From positions 1,054,001-1,118,000 of the forward strand of contig NZ_AP025509.1 in the NCBI RefSeq assembly GCF_024347615.1: a stretch of 64,000 nt of DNA. The letters run 5' to 3'. The notes under the pieces are model-generated. The model ran no database searches. It worked only from the letters and a program-made list of their open reading frames with translations, and was not told the DNA's origin. The translations under genes were made by a program, and so were the position numbers. This DNA comes from Vibrio splendidus (GTDB taxonomy: Bacteria; Pseudomonadota; Gammaproteobacteria; Enterobacterales; Vibrionaceae). Below are positions 17,960 to 27,268 of this stretch, piece by piece. How positions within the stretch are numbered: position 1 is the first letter of the stretch; every line of letters starts with the position of its first letter.

Positions 17960-19551
17960 TGATTGTAAATATGCACATCTCGTTGAGGGAATGGGATCGT
18001 GATACCTTCTTCATCGAAGCGTTTCTTCACGGTTTCCGTCACATCCCAATACACATCCCAATAGTCATCGGTCTTAACCCAAGGTCTGACGACAAAATCA
18101 ACAGAAGACGTATTCAAGGTATGAAGCTTGATCATATGCTCCGGTTTTTTCAGTACTAGAGGGTGCGCAAGAATGATGTCGTTCAATACCGCTTTCGCTT
18201 TATCGATATCATCTGAGTACCCAATGCCGAAGACCATATCAACACGTCTCACACGTTCTGCAGTGATGTTGTTGATCACGTCACCCCAAATCTTGTTGTT
18301 CGGGATCACCAAGCGTTGGTTATCGATGGTTTGAATGGTCGTCGACACTAAGCTCATGTCTTTTACTGTGCCTTGAACGCCGGCCACTTTAACCATGTCG
18401 CCCACATCATAAGGACGATAGATCAAGATCATCAAACCTGACGCAAAGTTAGATAGTGTGTCTTGCAATGCGAAACCAATAATGACACCCGCAACACCGA
18501 AACCGGTTAATAGTGGCGCTAGCTCAATCCCAATTTGAGACAGAGCGATAAGCAAACCAATAAACACGACCGCTTTAGATGCGATGGATACGAAGAACTC
18601 CTGCATCAATACGCTAAAGTCCATTTTAGAGTGCGAGACACTCTTACGAACGGTCTTACGAGCCACGTTAGCAATAAGGCGAGTTACGTATAAAATACCG
18701 AGAAACAGAGCGAGTTTAACGATAAATGAAGGGGTGTTTTCAAACGCCCATGAACTGAACGATCGAAGCCAGCTATCCAATAGATCCAGTGCAACATCGA
18801 CATCCAACACATCGGCGTTAATGTCCCCAGTAGTCGCTAATAGAATGCGCTTGTACGAAGTGACATCCACACCAAACGGGGCCATCATAGAGATACTTGT
18901 CTCTAAGCTGGCAACCATTACACTGGTTCGTTCGCTGAAACGTATTAACTCAGTTTTTATTGTCGCCTTTTCGTCTTCACTAACAAAAGACAAGCGACGC
19001 TCTAGATCTTGACGCTGCGTGTCTGTATACAGGATCGCATTGGTCAGATATTGAGAACGAGAAACCAATGCGGTTTTTAACTGACTTTCCGCAGCCGATA
19101 CATCAACGCCTCGACCTTTTGACCAACTTAAGGTTTTAGAGAGTTGCTGATAGTAATCATCCATCATTCCGATACGTTTTTGAATCAACAATTCAAGACG
19201 CTTTTTAGCATCACCTTCAGCGGAACGGTTGTCTTTGCTCATAGAGACAATTTTAACTTCGTTCAATGACAGTAAATGTTGTAAAAGATCTACCTGTTGG
19301 GCAAGAACAGCGTCTAAGCCCTCCTTCTTATCGGATGATAATTGGGAGGAAATCTCTTTACGTAGTGCTTGGTTCTTTCGTCTTAATATATCTTCTAGAA
19401 ACGGCTTCTCAGCATCGTGCGCTGTTTCTAATGTTGTTAGGTCCAGCATTAGCTGGTCTTGTACTTCTGCTATTTTATCGACACTTTGTGCAAAACTCCC
19501 TGATGCCACAAACGCCAACATTAAAAATAGACAACGCCAAACCTTTATCAT
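17947..19551 (-). CDS. Mechanosensitive channel, MscS family (extended N-terminal domain)
   Basis: From ATG 19551 (AGGAA five bases upstream) the product is 534 residues; an extension to 19791 is open but has no support. A signal peptide (MLAFVASGSFAQ) is followed by a long helical periplasmic region with coiled-coil stretches (about 25-270), then membrane helices, then the MscS core: GFGVAGVIIGFALQDTLSNF (pore helix), YDVGDMV, and VIPNNKIWGDVI in the beta domain. It should open under membrane tension to release solutes in osmotic downshock. It is larger than MscS (286) and shorter than MscK. Confidence 0.88.
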   Translation of the reverse strand: MIKVWRCLFLMLAFVASGSFAQSVDKIAEVQDQLMLDLTTLETAHDAEKPFLEDILRRKNQALRKEISSQLSSDKKEGLDAVLAQQVDLLQHLLSLNEVKIVSMSKDNRSAEGDAKKRLELLIQKRIGMMDDYYQQLSKTLSWSKGRGVDVSAAESQLKTALVSRSQYLTNAILYTDTQRQDLERRLSFVSEDEKATIKTELIRFSERTSVMVASLETSISMMAPFGVDVTSYKRILLATTGDINADVLDVDVALDLLDSWLRSFSSWAFENTPSFIVKLALFLGILYVTRLIANVARKTVRKSVSHSKMDFSVLMQEFFVSIASKAVVFIGLLIALSQIGIELAPLLTGFGVAGVIIGFALQDTLSNFASGLMILIYRPYDVGDMVKVAGVQGTVKDMSLVSTTIQTIDNQRLVIPNNKIWGDVINNITAERVRRVDMVFGIGYSDDIDKAKAVLNDIILAHPLVLKKPEHMIKLHTLNTSSVDFVVRPWVKTDDYWDVYWDVTETVKKRFDEEGITIPFPQRDVHIYNHEES

Positions 19552-19803
19552 GTTAATTCCTATGAATGTCCAAATTGACCCCTTAAATAGTAGTAAAAAG
19601 AATATGGATAACAAGCATTTAAACGTATGTTGTGTTAAAAATTCGCAAAATATCAGTACGTATCTAATATTTGAGAGTTCCAATCCCCTCTTATGACCTG
19701 TAAAGTACGCAACCAACAAAGAACAACAGCCAATATCGTCACTTAAGCACATGCACAAAAACGCCTTAAATCTGATGTTAGCTAACAGCAAGAGAGCATA
19801 GAA

Positions 19804-20052
19804 ATGAACAACGAACTTGATATTATCGATTCCTTAGAAGAACTAGAAAAGTTCCTAATCTCAGTGGAAGCTGGCGGTTTGGGTCTTGAAGGCGTTGAAG
19901 GTGTAGGCATGGCAACCAATAATTCAGATGGTCGTCACTTCGTTGCTGTCTTCAACAGCAGCCACAAAGTTCTGCTCGCTCGCTGGATCACCAAAGAAGT
20001 TTTCGAAAATGGTAAAGATTTGGTACGTAATGGCCCTCGCCGTACTCACTAA
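19804..20052 (+). CDS. Small protein of unknown function, 82 aa
   Basis: An 82-residue soluble acidic protein starting MNNELDIIDSLEELEKFLIS, with a Gly-rich stretch (VEAGGLGLEGVEGVGMA) in the middle and a strand-rich end (HFVAVFNSSHKVLLARWITK). AAGAGAG lies upstream of the ATG. I do not recognise a family. It stands alone between the mechanosensitive channel gene and its own terminator at 20077. Confidence 0.7.
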   Translation: MNNELDIIDSLEELEKFLISVEAGGLGLEGVEGVGMATNNSDGRHFVAVFNSSHKVLLARWITKEVFENGKDLVRNGPRRTH

Positions 20053-20378
20053 GCCTTTCCAATAAAACCAACGATTAAGCCCAATAAGTTCCTCTAAGAT
20101 CTGTTGGGCTTTTTGCATAGCCTCATCGTGAATAAACAAATCGATACAGAATAAATTAGTTATAACTGCCGGTTATTGTGAACTTTAACCAGAGCCCTAT
20201 GTCGTATTCGCGTGAGTCCATGTTTAATCATCGTCTCTCGTGTATATACATTTTCTCTCGTTTATATATAGTTTCACTTTAACCATTTTATGACTTGTGG
20301 CGCGAAGAGAACTTATCTAAGCTAGCCACAATTCAATGAGCTCGCTTTAACAACTAACTGATTTGATTACCGACTAAT
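20053..20378. other. Intergenic region upstream of the Scs operon
   Basis: After the terminator at 20077-20115, the rest must carry the Scs operon promoter. Around 20228-20275 two A/T-rich direct repeats, tctctcgtgtatatacat and tctctcgtttatatatag, lie about 20 bases apart and could be an activator site. I see no gene here. Confidence 0.5.
20077..20115 (+). terminator. Terminator after the 82-aa gene
   Basis: Stem AAGCCCAA / TTGGGCTT with a 19-base loop and a T-run follows the stop by 24 bases. Confidence 0.75.
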
Positions 20379-20867
20379 TTGCTGAACACATCGCTACTTT
20401 TCTTACCCACACAGAATCGCCAACAAAAGCAATCGCTTTGGGCACTTCTCCTTACCGGACTGGTTATCATAACTTGCCTGGAGAGCACTCTGGCCGTAAA
20501 GAAAGTATCGTTATCGACATCCGCTAATGGTCAATCCATCCTAGTTGACGCGCAAACTCACACAAAAACCACTAATCCTCAAACCGACATCGCTTCGTCA
20601 GAAAAAATGGCCGCTCTATACGCCAGTATTTTCGGTTTAGAAGCATCTAAAATGTTAACGTCACCCAATTCAAGCTCGTGTAGTCTAAGTTCAAAAATGC
20701 TGACCTTTGCCGCACCTAAAACGGGCTGGCTGATCCCTTTCGTTCTGATGATTGCTGTTGCATTCAACTTATCTCCGCACATCTCGAGATTATCCGGAGA
20801 GAATCACCGCTCTACTCGACCGACAAAACACCGCTTACACCTAAAGCACTGTATATTTAGAGAGTAA
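20379..20867 (+). CDS. Putative first gene of the Scs operon (ScsA position)
   Basis: The 162-residue frame starts with TTG at 20379, the only start codon available after the upstream stop. It has a membrane segment at about 22-40 (LWALLLTGLVIITCLES), a polar Ser/Thr-rich middle and a second hydrophobic segment (TGWLIPFVLMIAVAFNL). Position before scsB matches ScsA, a poorly characterised membrane protein, but I cannot show homology. The weak start and lack of a clear ribosome-binding site make it less certain than its neighbours. Confidence 0.55.
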   Translation: MLNTSLLFLPTQNRQQKQSLWALLLTGLVIITCLESTLAVKKVSLSTSANGQSILVDAQTHTKTTNPQTDIASSEKMAALYASIFGLEASKMLTSPNSSSCSLSSKMLTFAAPKTGWLIPFVLMIAVAFNLSPHISRLSGENHRSTRPTKHRLHLKHCIFRE

Positions 20868-20914
20868 ATAACCGGGCTATTCCACCCTTTTATTTATTTT
20901 TTGGAGATACATTT

Positions 20915-23026
20915 GTGTACAACACACTACTAACTAAGTTTGTCGATTCGTTGGCATTCTGCATGCGCACATGCGCAAAAGCTTTCGTCACTGCAATCTT
21001 AGTCATGACGTCATTTACCGCCCTGGCTCAAACCACGGGCTGGATAAGCGTGCCTGAGCATCCACCAGTTAAGATGCGAATGATGTCGACGGGTGAACAG
21101 TCGGATAACGGCGGTACCGTTCAAACTGTATTGGACGTTACACTCGACGGTGACTGGAAAACCTATTGGCGCAGCCCAGGTGAAGGTGGCATTCCGCCAA
21201 GCTGGGATTGGTCTGATTCAACTAATATAGAGTCTGTAGATTGGCATTGGCCGATCCCTAAATACTACGAACAACTTGACGTAATGACGCTGGGCTACAA
21301 AAAGCACGTAAGCTTTCCTGTCACCCTAACGTTGAAAGACAAAACGCAACCTGCTGTATTTAGGGCTTCTCTCTCGTTCCCGTCGTGCACCAATATTTGT
21401 GTTTTGACTGACTATGACATCGAACTCCCTATCGACACGCATCAATTGCAGTTCGATGAAGAAGCGATGTTCTTGTTCAACCAAGGCATGAGCCAATCTC
21501 CAAGAGAAGCGAACCGGACTTCAGTGAACGGTCTATTTTGGGACAAAAGCAAGCAACAACTGGTCACTCAACTAACCAGTAACGAAGGCTGGGATAAGCC
21601 GATGGTGTTGATCGATGGCAAAGAAGTCATCGATGATTTCTTTGCTCAACCAAGCGTTCACATCACCGGCAATACGATGACCGCGGTATTTGACGTCAGC
21701 AACTGGATAGGCGAAGTCGACTTAACGGATCGCACCGTTAGTGTCACCGTTTCAGACACTAATTTTGCCGAAGAGATGACCGCTCAAGTCGGCTCAGAAC
21801 CTATTGCTTATCAAGCAAGTAACAACGGTTTTCTTGCAATGATCGGCTTTGCTTTGATTGGTGGTTTAATCCTCAATATTATGCCGTGTGTGCTGCCTGT
21901 ATTAGGAATGAAGCTAAACAGCATCATTCAAAACCAAGGCGCATCTAATCGTCATATCCGACTCTCATTCTTAGCTTCTGCGTCAGGTGTCATTACATCA
22001 TTTGCATTCCTAGCCCTTGGCATGACCGTTCTAAAAATGGGTGGCAATGCGATTGGTTGGGGAATCCAGTTCCAAAATGTTTGGTTCATCGGGTTCATGC
22101 TGATCATCACTTTGCTGTTCTCGATTAATCTACTTGGGTTATTCGAATTCAGACTACCATCAGGTTTAAACACTTGGATGGCAACCAAAGGTGATGACTC
22201 ACATTCAGGCCACTTTATTCAAGGCATGTTTGCGACGCTGTTGGCAACGCCGTGTAGTGCTCCGTTCTTAGGAACCGCAGTTGCTTATGCACTTGGGGCA
22301 AGCTACCAAGAGTTGTGGGCTATCTTTATCGCACTCGGCATCGGTATGAGTGCACCTTGGTTGATTTTCGCGCTGTTCCCGAGTCTTACAAAACTGCTTC
22401 CAAAACCTGGGGCATGGATGTTCAGAGTTAAGCTGGTATTTGGCTTAATGATGTTCATTACCAGTCTATGGTTAGCAAGCCTAATGAGCCCATTCATTGG
22501 TAAATTCCCGACGATCCTGTTGTCACTGTTTATCGTGATTACAGTATTGATTTGGATTGGCCGTAAGTTGGGCCGCAAGGTACTTATTCCTATTGTCGCA
22601 ACCACAACCTTGGTGTTTGGTGCTGCATTGATCGTCGGTAGTGTCACCGCTGATAACTGGGCGACACCGATTGTTGACGATCTCGATTGGCAAAAGCTAG
22701 ATGCAAAACAAATCCCCCAATTGGTTGAGCAAGGCAAAACGGTATTTGTCGATGTGACCGCTGAGTGGTGTATTACCTGTAAAGCCAACAAGATCGGCGT
22801 CATTCTCCAAGACCCTGTCTACAGCCACCTACAGCAAGAAGACATTGTTTTGATGAAAGGCGATTGGACAACACCAAGTGAAAGTGTCACTCAATACCTA
22901 CAAAGTAATGGTCGATTTGGTGTGCCATTTAATATCGTCTACGGCCCAAGCTATAGAAGCGGTATTCCACTGCCTGTCATTCTCAACAGTGACACGGTCG
23001 TTCAAGCCATCGACGCTGCGAGATAA
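20915..23026 (+). CDS. scsB: Membrane thiol-disulfide reductase ScsB (DsbD-like)
   Basis: A 703-residue protein starting at GTG 20915 with GGAG eight bases before. After a signal peptide (LVMTSFTALAQ), the periplasmic DsbD-type N-terminal domain holds a Cys pair (SFPSCTNICVLTD). Eight or so transmembrane helices follow, with the two core cysteines in IMPCVLPVLG and ATPCSAPFLG. The C-terminal thioredoxin domain has CITC (AEWCITCKAN). ScsB takes electrons from cytoplasmic thioredoxin and passes them to the thiol-redox partners encoded just downstream. It sits 47 bases after the first gene and three before the next. Confidence 0.92.
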   Translation: MYNTLLTKFVDSLAFCMRTCAKAFVTAILVMTSFTALAQTTGWISVPEHPPVKMRMMSTGEQSDNGGTVQTVLDVTLDGDWKTYWRSPGEGGIPPSWDWSDSTNIESVDWHWPIPKYYEQLDVMTLGYKKHVSFPVTLTLKDKTQPAVFRASLSFPSCTNICVLTDYDIELPIDTHQLQFDEEAMFLFNQGMSQSPREANRTSVNGLFWDKSKQQLVTQLTSNEGWDKPMVLIDGKEVIDDFFAQPSVHITGNTMTAVFDVSNWIGEVDLTDRTVSVTVSDTNFAEEMTAQVGSEPIAYQASNNGFLAMIGFALIGGLILNIMPCVLPVLGMKLNSIIQNQGASNRHIRLSFLASASGVITSFAFLALGMTVLKMGGNAIGWGIQFQNVWFIGFMLIITLLFSINLLGLFEFRLPSGLNTWMATKGDDSHSGHFIQGMFATLLATPCSAPFLGTAVAYALGASYQELWAIFIALGIGMSAPWLIFALFPSLTKLLPKPGAWMFRVKLVFGLMMFITSLWLASLMSPFIGKFPTILLSLFIVITVLIWIGRKLGRKVLIPIVATTTLVFGAALIVGSVTADNWATPIVDDLDWQKLDAKQIPQLVEQGKTVFVDVTAEWCITCKANKIGVILQDPVYSHLQQEDIVLMKGDWTTPSESVTQYLQSNGRFGVPFNIVYGPSYRSGIPLPVILNSDTVVQAIDAAR

Positions 23027-23029
23027 TGG

Positions 23030-23599
23030 ATGAAGACTCCCAACAATGAAGATAAATCTAGCACGACTGAAGACAGCGCTGTAAAGGGTGAAACCAAAAA
23101 GCCAAGTCGTCTTAAGAAGTGGGGAAAGGAACTGGTTTCAATGATATTGATCGTTGGCGTGGTTTCATTTGCGATGGACTTTTATCACAGCAGAAGCATG
23201 CCTCAGGGCGACGCGATTCCAATTGTGGGTCAATCGCTCCAAGGCGAAGATATTGATGTTATCGAGCTAAGCAAAAATGGTAAGCCAGTCATTGTCTATT
23301 TTTGGGCGACTTGGTGTGGCGCCTGCAAATTTGTAAGCCCAACCGTCAATAGCTTCAGTGATTCCCATCAGGTGGTTTCGGTCGCTCTATCGTCTGGTCC
23401 AGACGAGCGTGTTCAGCGCTACTTGGAGGCGAAAGAGTATGACTTCCCTGTGATCAATGATCTTTCTGGATCAATCAGCAGAAGTTGGGGCGTTAATGTC
23501 ACTCCAAGCATCGTCATCATAAAAGATGGAAAGATTAGCAGTATCGCAACAGGCATTACTTCCCCGATAGGGCTTTGGTTGAGAACCTACTTTGCCTAA
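23030..23599 (+). CDS. scsD: Membrane-anchored TlpA-like thioredoxin, ScsD-type
   Basis: A 189-residue protein with a short cytoplasmic N-terminus rich in charged residues, one membrane anchor (ELVSMILIVGVVSFAMD) and a periplasmic thioredoxin fold. The active site is WCGAC in FWATWCGACKFVSP, and the cis-proline loop is NVTPSIVI. It starts three bases after the scsB stop, so it is translationally linked. Likely role: a ScsB-reduced thiol protein. The gene order B-D-C differs from the Salmonella order A-B-C-D. Confidence 0.85.
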   Translation: MKTPNNEDKSSTTEDSAVKGETKKPSRLKKWGKELVSMILIVGVVSFAMDFYHSRSMPQGDAIPIVGQSLQGEDIDVIELSKNGKPVIVYFWATWCGACKFVSPTVNSFSDSHQVVSVALSSGPDERVQRYLEAKEYDFPVINDLSGSISRSWGVNVTPSIVIIKDGKISSIATGITSPIGLWLRTYFA

Positions 23600-23726
23600 C
23601 TCGCTTACAAAGAAAAACAGAGCAAAGCAAGGTGAATAACTCGATTTAGCCCGTTTAACGAACAGAATTTCCGTGAGCGAGACCCAATGAGCGCTCACGA
23701 TTATCAAGAATTAGAGAATAAATAGC

Positions 23727-24446
23727 ATGAAAAAGCATCTGATTAGTACACTGATTTTAGGCTCACTAATGAGCACCACTGCCTTCGCTGAGTTAAGCAC
23801 AGAACAAACCCAGCAACTTGAAGAGATTAACCAATTTCTGAAAGAGAACCCTTCTACGATCTCTGGTTTACATACCAGCTTAGAGCAGTACGTAGCAGGG
23901 CAAGAACAGTCGAAGAAGGCTCAAGCAGGAAGCCATGATTGGTTGTACAACAATGACGCTCACCCAATCACGGGCAATCCGGATGGCAAATCGGTCATCA
24001 TTAACTTTACCGACTATAACTGCCCTTACTGTAAGCGATTGGAAAAAGGCTTGGTTCAATTAGCCTCTGAAAATAGCGACATTAAAGTGATCAACGTGTA
24101 CTTATCGTTTAAACAACAACAAGTTGTAGGGCTAGACACCAACGCGGCGCTATACGCGATGAAAGTATGGAAAGATAACCCAGAAGCATTCCCTGAAGTT
24201 GATAGATTGCTAATGGCCAAAAGTGGTATTCACTCGAAAAGCTCACTAGAAGCCGTTGCCAAAAAGACGGGAACAGAGGCGGAACTAAAAACAACTCAAG
24301 AACAAAACCAGGTTCTAACCACTAACCACCAAACGTTCAGTGCACTCGGCTTAACGGGCACTCCAACCATGATGATGAACGGAAATGTTTTACCAGGATA
24401 TGTGCCTTACGACCGACTTAAAGATATCGTGGATGACGCTTTTTAA
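23727..24446 (+). CDS. scsC: Periplasmic DsbA/DsbG-like protein, ScsC-type
   Basis: A 239-residue exported protein (signal MKKHLISTLILGSLMSTTAFA). Residues about 22-70 are helical and could form the trimerising stalk known from Proteus ScsC. The DsbA-like domain has CPYC in DYNCPYCKRLEKG and a cis-proline loop at GLTGTPTMMM. ScsC binds copper and refolds disulfides. It begins 128 bases after scsD, and a terminator follows at 24488. I infer it belongs to the operon. Confidence 0.87.
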   Translation: MKKHLISTLILGSLMSTTAFAELSTEQTQQLEEINQFLKENPSTISGLHTSLEQYVAGQEQSKKAQAGSHDWLYNNDAHPITGNPDGKSVIINFTDYNCPYCKRLEKGLVQLASENSDIKVINVYLSFKQQQVVGLDTNAALYAMKVWKDNPEAFPEVDRLLMAKSGIHSKSSLEAVAKKTGTEAELKTTQEQNQVLTTNHQTFSALGLTGTPTMMMNGNVLPGYVPYDRLKDIVDDAF

Positions 24447-24487
24447 TCGAGTGTAGATAGAGATAAAGACTCGAAAGAGAAGTGAAT

Positions 24488-24522
24488 AAAAGCCGACTCG
24501 CGCAACCCGCAGTCGGCTTTTT
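24488..24522 (+). terminator. Terminator after scsC
   Basis: Stem AAAAGCCGACT / AGTCGGCTTTT, 12-base loop, then T residues. It sits 42 bases past the stop. Confidence 0.85.
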
Positions 24523-24724
24523 CATTGCTTCGAAACAATAGAACACTTTGAAACGACAGTTCTGAAGTCATGGTTTTGAAACAAAAAAAGTCGAAGTGTC
24601 ACCATCTCGCAATAGATTCTTAATTAACCCTCACTACGCTAAAAGCAGTTCTGTCGATGAGTCAAAGACGTGTTAACTCAAGACAACTGTCCTTTGACCG
24701 AGCCTTGCTCGGTCTTTTTTTTTT
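24523..24724 (+). ncRNA. Candidate small RNA ending in an orphan terminator
   Basis: No gene lies on the plus strand here, yet a strong Rho-independent terminator ends the stretch at 24696-24724, after the scsC terminator has already closed the operon. The intervening 170 bases have no convincing reading frame. The simplest reading is a transcript of about 80-180 bases. I cannot place its promoter with confidence. Read-through from scsC is the alternative. Confidence 0.4.
24696..24724 (+). terminator. Strong orphan terminator
   Basis: Stem GACCGAGC / GCTCGGTC with a three-base loop (CTT) and then a run of about ten T residues. It is plus-oriented only; the minus strand has no T-run, so it does not serve the gene at 24727. 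Confidence 0.85.
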
Positions 24725-24726
24725 GC

Positions 24727-25740
24727 TTAACTCAGCAAGCGACAAACAAGCGCACCCGGCTCCCTTAATGCATCCACGTTATAGCTGAGTACACGACCAG
24801 AAGATGGTGCGTGATAACGACGACATTCATTACCGAACGCATCATATTGGATGGCGAGCAGATCATCTTGTTCGACACTTTGCAAAAGCTCGACCTGAGG
24901 CAGCACAAAGCCACCTATGTCTGCGCGGATAGATACGACGTTGTTGCCTTCTATCCAGTCCATACTTGGCAGCTGACTTGCCTCAAACGGGTCTTCACCA
25001 TCAAGCATCTCGTAGTAAGACAGCATATTAAAAACACCGTCCGCGGCTCGTTGAATCATATCAGGCTGAGTAAACTTACCCATCCCCACTTCCACCGTAA
25101 TACTCGGAATTCCACTTCGATTCCAAACCGTTTCAAGAATACCTGGATCGCCAGGATCATTGAGAACACAATCTGGTGTCATCAACCTTGCCATTTCAAG
25201 GCATTGTTCAATTCGGTAGTCAGCAAAAACATAAAGTGGGTAGACCGCGCCACGAGTTTGGGTATGCAGGTCAACGGCGAATGTCGCATTGTGTTTGAGT
25301 AACCGATCCCACAAAGACGCAACAAAGCGCTCTGCCGCTAAGCCATTCGCATCACCCGGAAAGAGTCGATTAAGGTTGGCAGGGCAAGAGCCCGGATCTG
25401 AAGAGATAAAATCGCGGCTGTGGTTAAGCAAACCCGACAAATTCACAGTAGGCACTATCGTTACCGTGCCTTTGAGAGTTTTACCGACTAAGTCTCTAAT
25501 AATTTGCTGAGCAGCCAACACACCGTTGAGCTCATCACCGTGAATACCAGCGGTGATCATCAACTTAGGACCTGCTTGACTGCCTTTGAAAACAGAAACC
25601 GGCATGTTCTTGGGTTGCCCCAGCCCATCACTGGTTACTTGAAACCAAAACTGGTGCTCTCCAACGGGTAAGTCTTCAACATTCAAGGAGCCAATAACCT
25701 GCCTACCTTGTAAAACATCGCCTAAGTACTCTGTTTTCAT
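24727..25740 (-). CDS. Succinylglutamate desuccinylase/aspartoacylase-family hydrolase
   Basis: A 337-residue zinc deacylase of the AstE/ASPA family. The zinc motif HGDEL is in ITAGIHGDELNGVL, with the third ligand in AVDLHTQTRGAVYP, and TVEVGMGKF is the catalytic glutamate region. There is no arginine-catabolism gene beside it, so the N-acyl substrate cannot be told. The C-terminal ~70 residues (SIRADIGGFVLPQVELLQ) form the small beta barrel common in this group. It is monocistronic and divergent from the OmpU-like gene. Confidence 0.85.
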   Translation of the reverse strand: MKTEYLGDVLQGRQVIGSLNVEDLPVGEHQFWFQVTSDGLGQPKNMPVSVFKGSQAGPKLMITAGIHGDELNGVLAAQQIIRDLVGKTLKGTVTIVPTVNLSGLLNHSRDFISSDPGSCPANLNRLFPGDANGLAAERFVASLWDRLLKHNATFAVDLHTQTRGAVYPLYVFADYRIEQCLEMARLMTPDCVLNDPGDPGILETVWNRSGIPSITVEVGMGKFTQPDMIQRAADGVFNMLSYYEMLDGEDPFEASQLPSMDWIEGNNVVSIRADIGGFVLPQVELLQSVEQDDLLAIQYDAFGNECRRYHAPSSGRVLSYNVDALREPGALVCRLLS

Positions 25741-26116
25741 CCAACGTCTCCATCTTGTTGAGCAAAACCTATTCTCTTCTAAGTTTTTGCATCATAGAGG
25801 ATATCTTAATCAGTACAAACAGTTAATAAGATGAACAAGCTCTGACTTCCCCATAATACTCACTCATATCATCATCACTTCCCCTAAATAGAAGCTTGTG
25901 AAAGTCAGCTCTCAAGAACAGATAAGTTGTATAACCATTCACAAACCACTCAGTCCATTGAAATAAAAGTGCAATAAAATCAACACTTAAAAAGTTCCCT
26001 ATTCACGAAAATGTAATTTTATAGAAATGAAAGCTTAATTTAGCTGCTCTAAATTAGCTTCATATCGAAACGGAGAGCACATTGCTCACGGATTTTAAAA
26101 TACAAGGTAAGTGATT
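25741..26116. other. Promoter and leader region of the OmpU-like porin
   Basis: This 376-base stretch between divergent genes is A/T-rich. Near its right end an imperfect inverted repeat, aagcttaatttag (26031-26043) and ctaaattagctt (26049-26060), could form a leader hairpin. I cannot name a regulator site with confidence. Confidence 0.5.
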
Positions 26117-27115
26117 ATGAAAAAGGCAGTTCTAGCTTCTGCAGTGGTAGCGGCACTAGTTTCAGGTTCATCTCTAGCAGCAACAGTTTACAGCTCTGAT
26201 GGTACAGAACTTAAAATTGGCGGCCGTGCGGAATTCCGTGGTGATTTCATTGGTTCAGGCGGTAAAGAAATCGACGGAACCATGAAAAATAAAAGCCGTG
26301 TGCGTTTAAATGTTGGCGGTACTACTGAAATCACTAGCGATTTATCTGGTTTCGGTTTCTACGAAGCAGAACAAGGCGTAAATTCTTCAGCGGATAACGA
26401 TGAAACTGATAACTTTAAACAACGCTATATGTACGCTGGCCTTGAAGGTAACTTTGGTGCTGTTTCGGTAGGTCGTCAAGATACAGCCGCTGCTCAAATC
26501 TCAGAAATGTCGGATGTTACTATCTACTCAGGTGATCAAAAAGCCTTCATTAACGCGGGCAACGAGCAGATTAACAACACATTCGTGTACGCTTACGATG
26601 CTGATGCTCTTTCGTTGAAGGCAAGTTTAATCGCTGGCGAAGATAAAGATACAGACGGTTACGGTATCTCTGGTATCTACACATTACCTATGGGCTTAGG
26701 TTTTGGTCTTGGTTATTCAGGTAATGACAATGGCGCGGGTAATGGCTCTGCAACCGCTGTAATTGCTGGTATCAACTACAAAATGGATGCTCTATACCTA
26801 GGTGCAACCTACACAATGGGTGACCTAGACGACAAAGCTAAGACTGAGTTCTCTGGTGTAGAAGTTGCGGCTAAGTACAAACTAACCGATCAATTTGAAT
26901 TGGCGGCTTTGTACCAAAAACAAGAAAAAGACGCGACACAGAACATCACTGTTGATACAGCTGATTTCTTCGAGCTAACGGGTACATACAAGTTCAACAA
27001 GTCTATCCGTACTTACGTTGCTTACCAATTAAACAACCTAGACGATGTAAAAGTTGCGGGTCTAGAGACACAAAGCGAAGATTCTCTTCGTCTAGGTCTA
27101 CGCTACGACTTCTAA
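26117..27115 (+). CDS. OmpU-like outer-membrane porin
   Basis: From ATG 26117 (AAGGTAAG before it) the product is 332 residues with the signal peptide MKKAVLASAVVAALVSGSSLA. It opens TVYSSDGTELKIGGRAEFRG and contains RVRLNVGGTTEITSDLSGFGFYE and FKQRYMYAGLEGNFGAVSVGRQ, closely following OmpU-type trimeric porins. The last residue is Phe (LRYDF), the outer-membrane sorting signal. In Vibrio, OmpU is a general porin that resists bile and is activated by ToxR; whether this copy is the true ompU or a paralogue I cannot tell. Confidence 0.87.
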   Translation: MKKAVLASAVVAALVSGSSLAATVYSSDGTELKIGGRAEFRGDFIGSGGKEIDGTMKNKSRVRLNVGGTTEITSDLSGFGFYEAEQGVNSSADNDETDNFKQRYMYAGLEGNFGAVSVGRQDTAAAQISEMSDVTIYSGDQKAFINAGNEQINNTFVYAYDADALSLKASLIAGEDKDTDGYGISGIYTLPMGLGFGLGYSGNDNGAGNGSATAVIAGINYKMDALYLGATYTMGDLDDKAKTEFSGVEVAAKYKLTDQFELAALYQKQEKDATQNITVDTADFFELTGTYKFNKSIRTYVAYQLNNLDDVKVAGLETQSEDSLRLGLRYDF

Positions 27116-27140
27116 TCTAAATCGGCTTTAGATACAGACT

Positions 27141-27169
27141 AAAAGGTTGGGCAATAGCTCAACCTTTTT
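27141..27169 (+). terminator. Terminator after the OmpU-like gene
   Basis: Stem AAAGGTTGGGC / GCTCAACCTTT, loop AATA, followed by T residues, 26 bases past the stop. Confidence 0.85.
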
Positions 27170-27268
27170 CATATTCAAATATTCTGACTAACTTCATCAA
27201 TGCTTTTTCTGGTTAAGTGGTGCTAAATCCGTATCATAGGTGAACCACATCAAATAATTAGAAGCATC

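Noticed and set aside
19229..19696. Long plus-strand frame opposite the MscS-family gene
   Set aside because: Antisense shadow of a clearly recognised protein; Ser/Cys-rich product without family features.
19552..19791. 80-codon N-terminal extension of the MscS-family protein
   Set aside because: It would bury the signal peptide; ATG 19551 has a good ribosome-binding site and is followed at once by the signal sequence.
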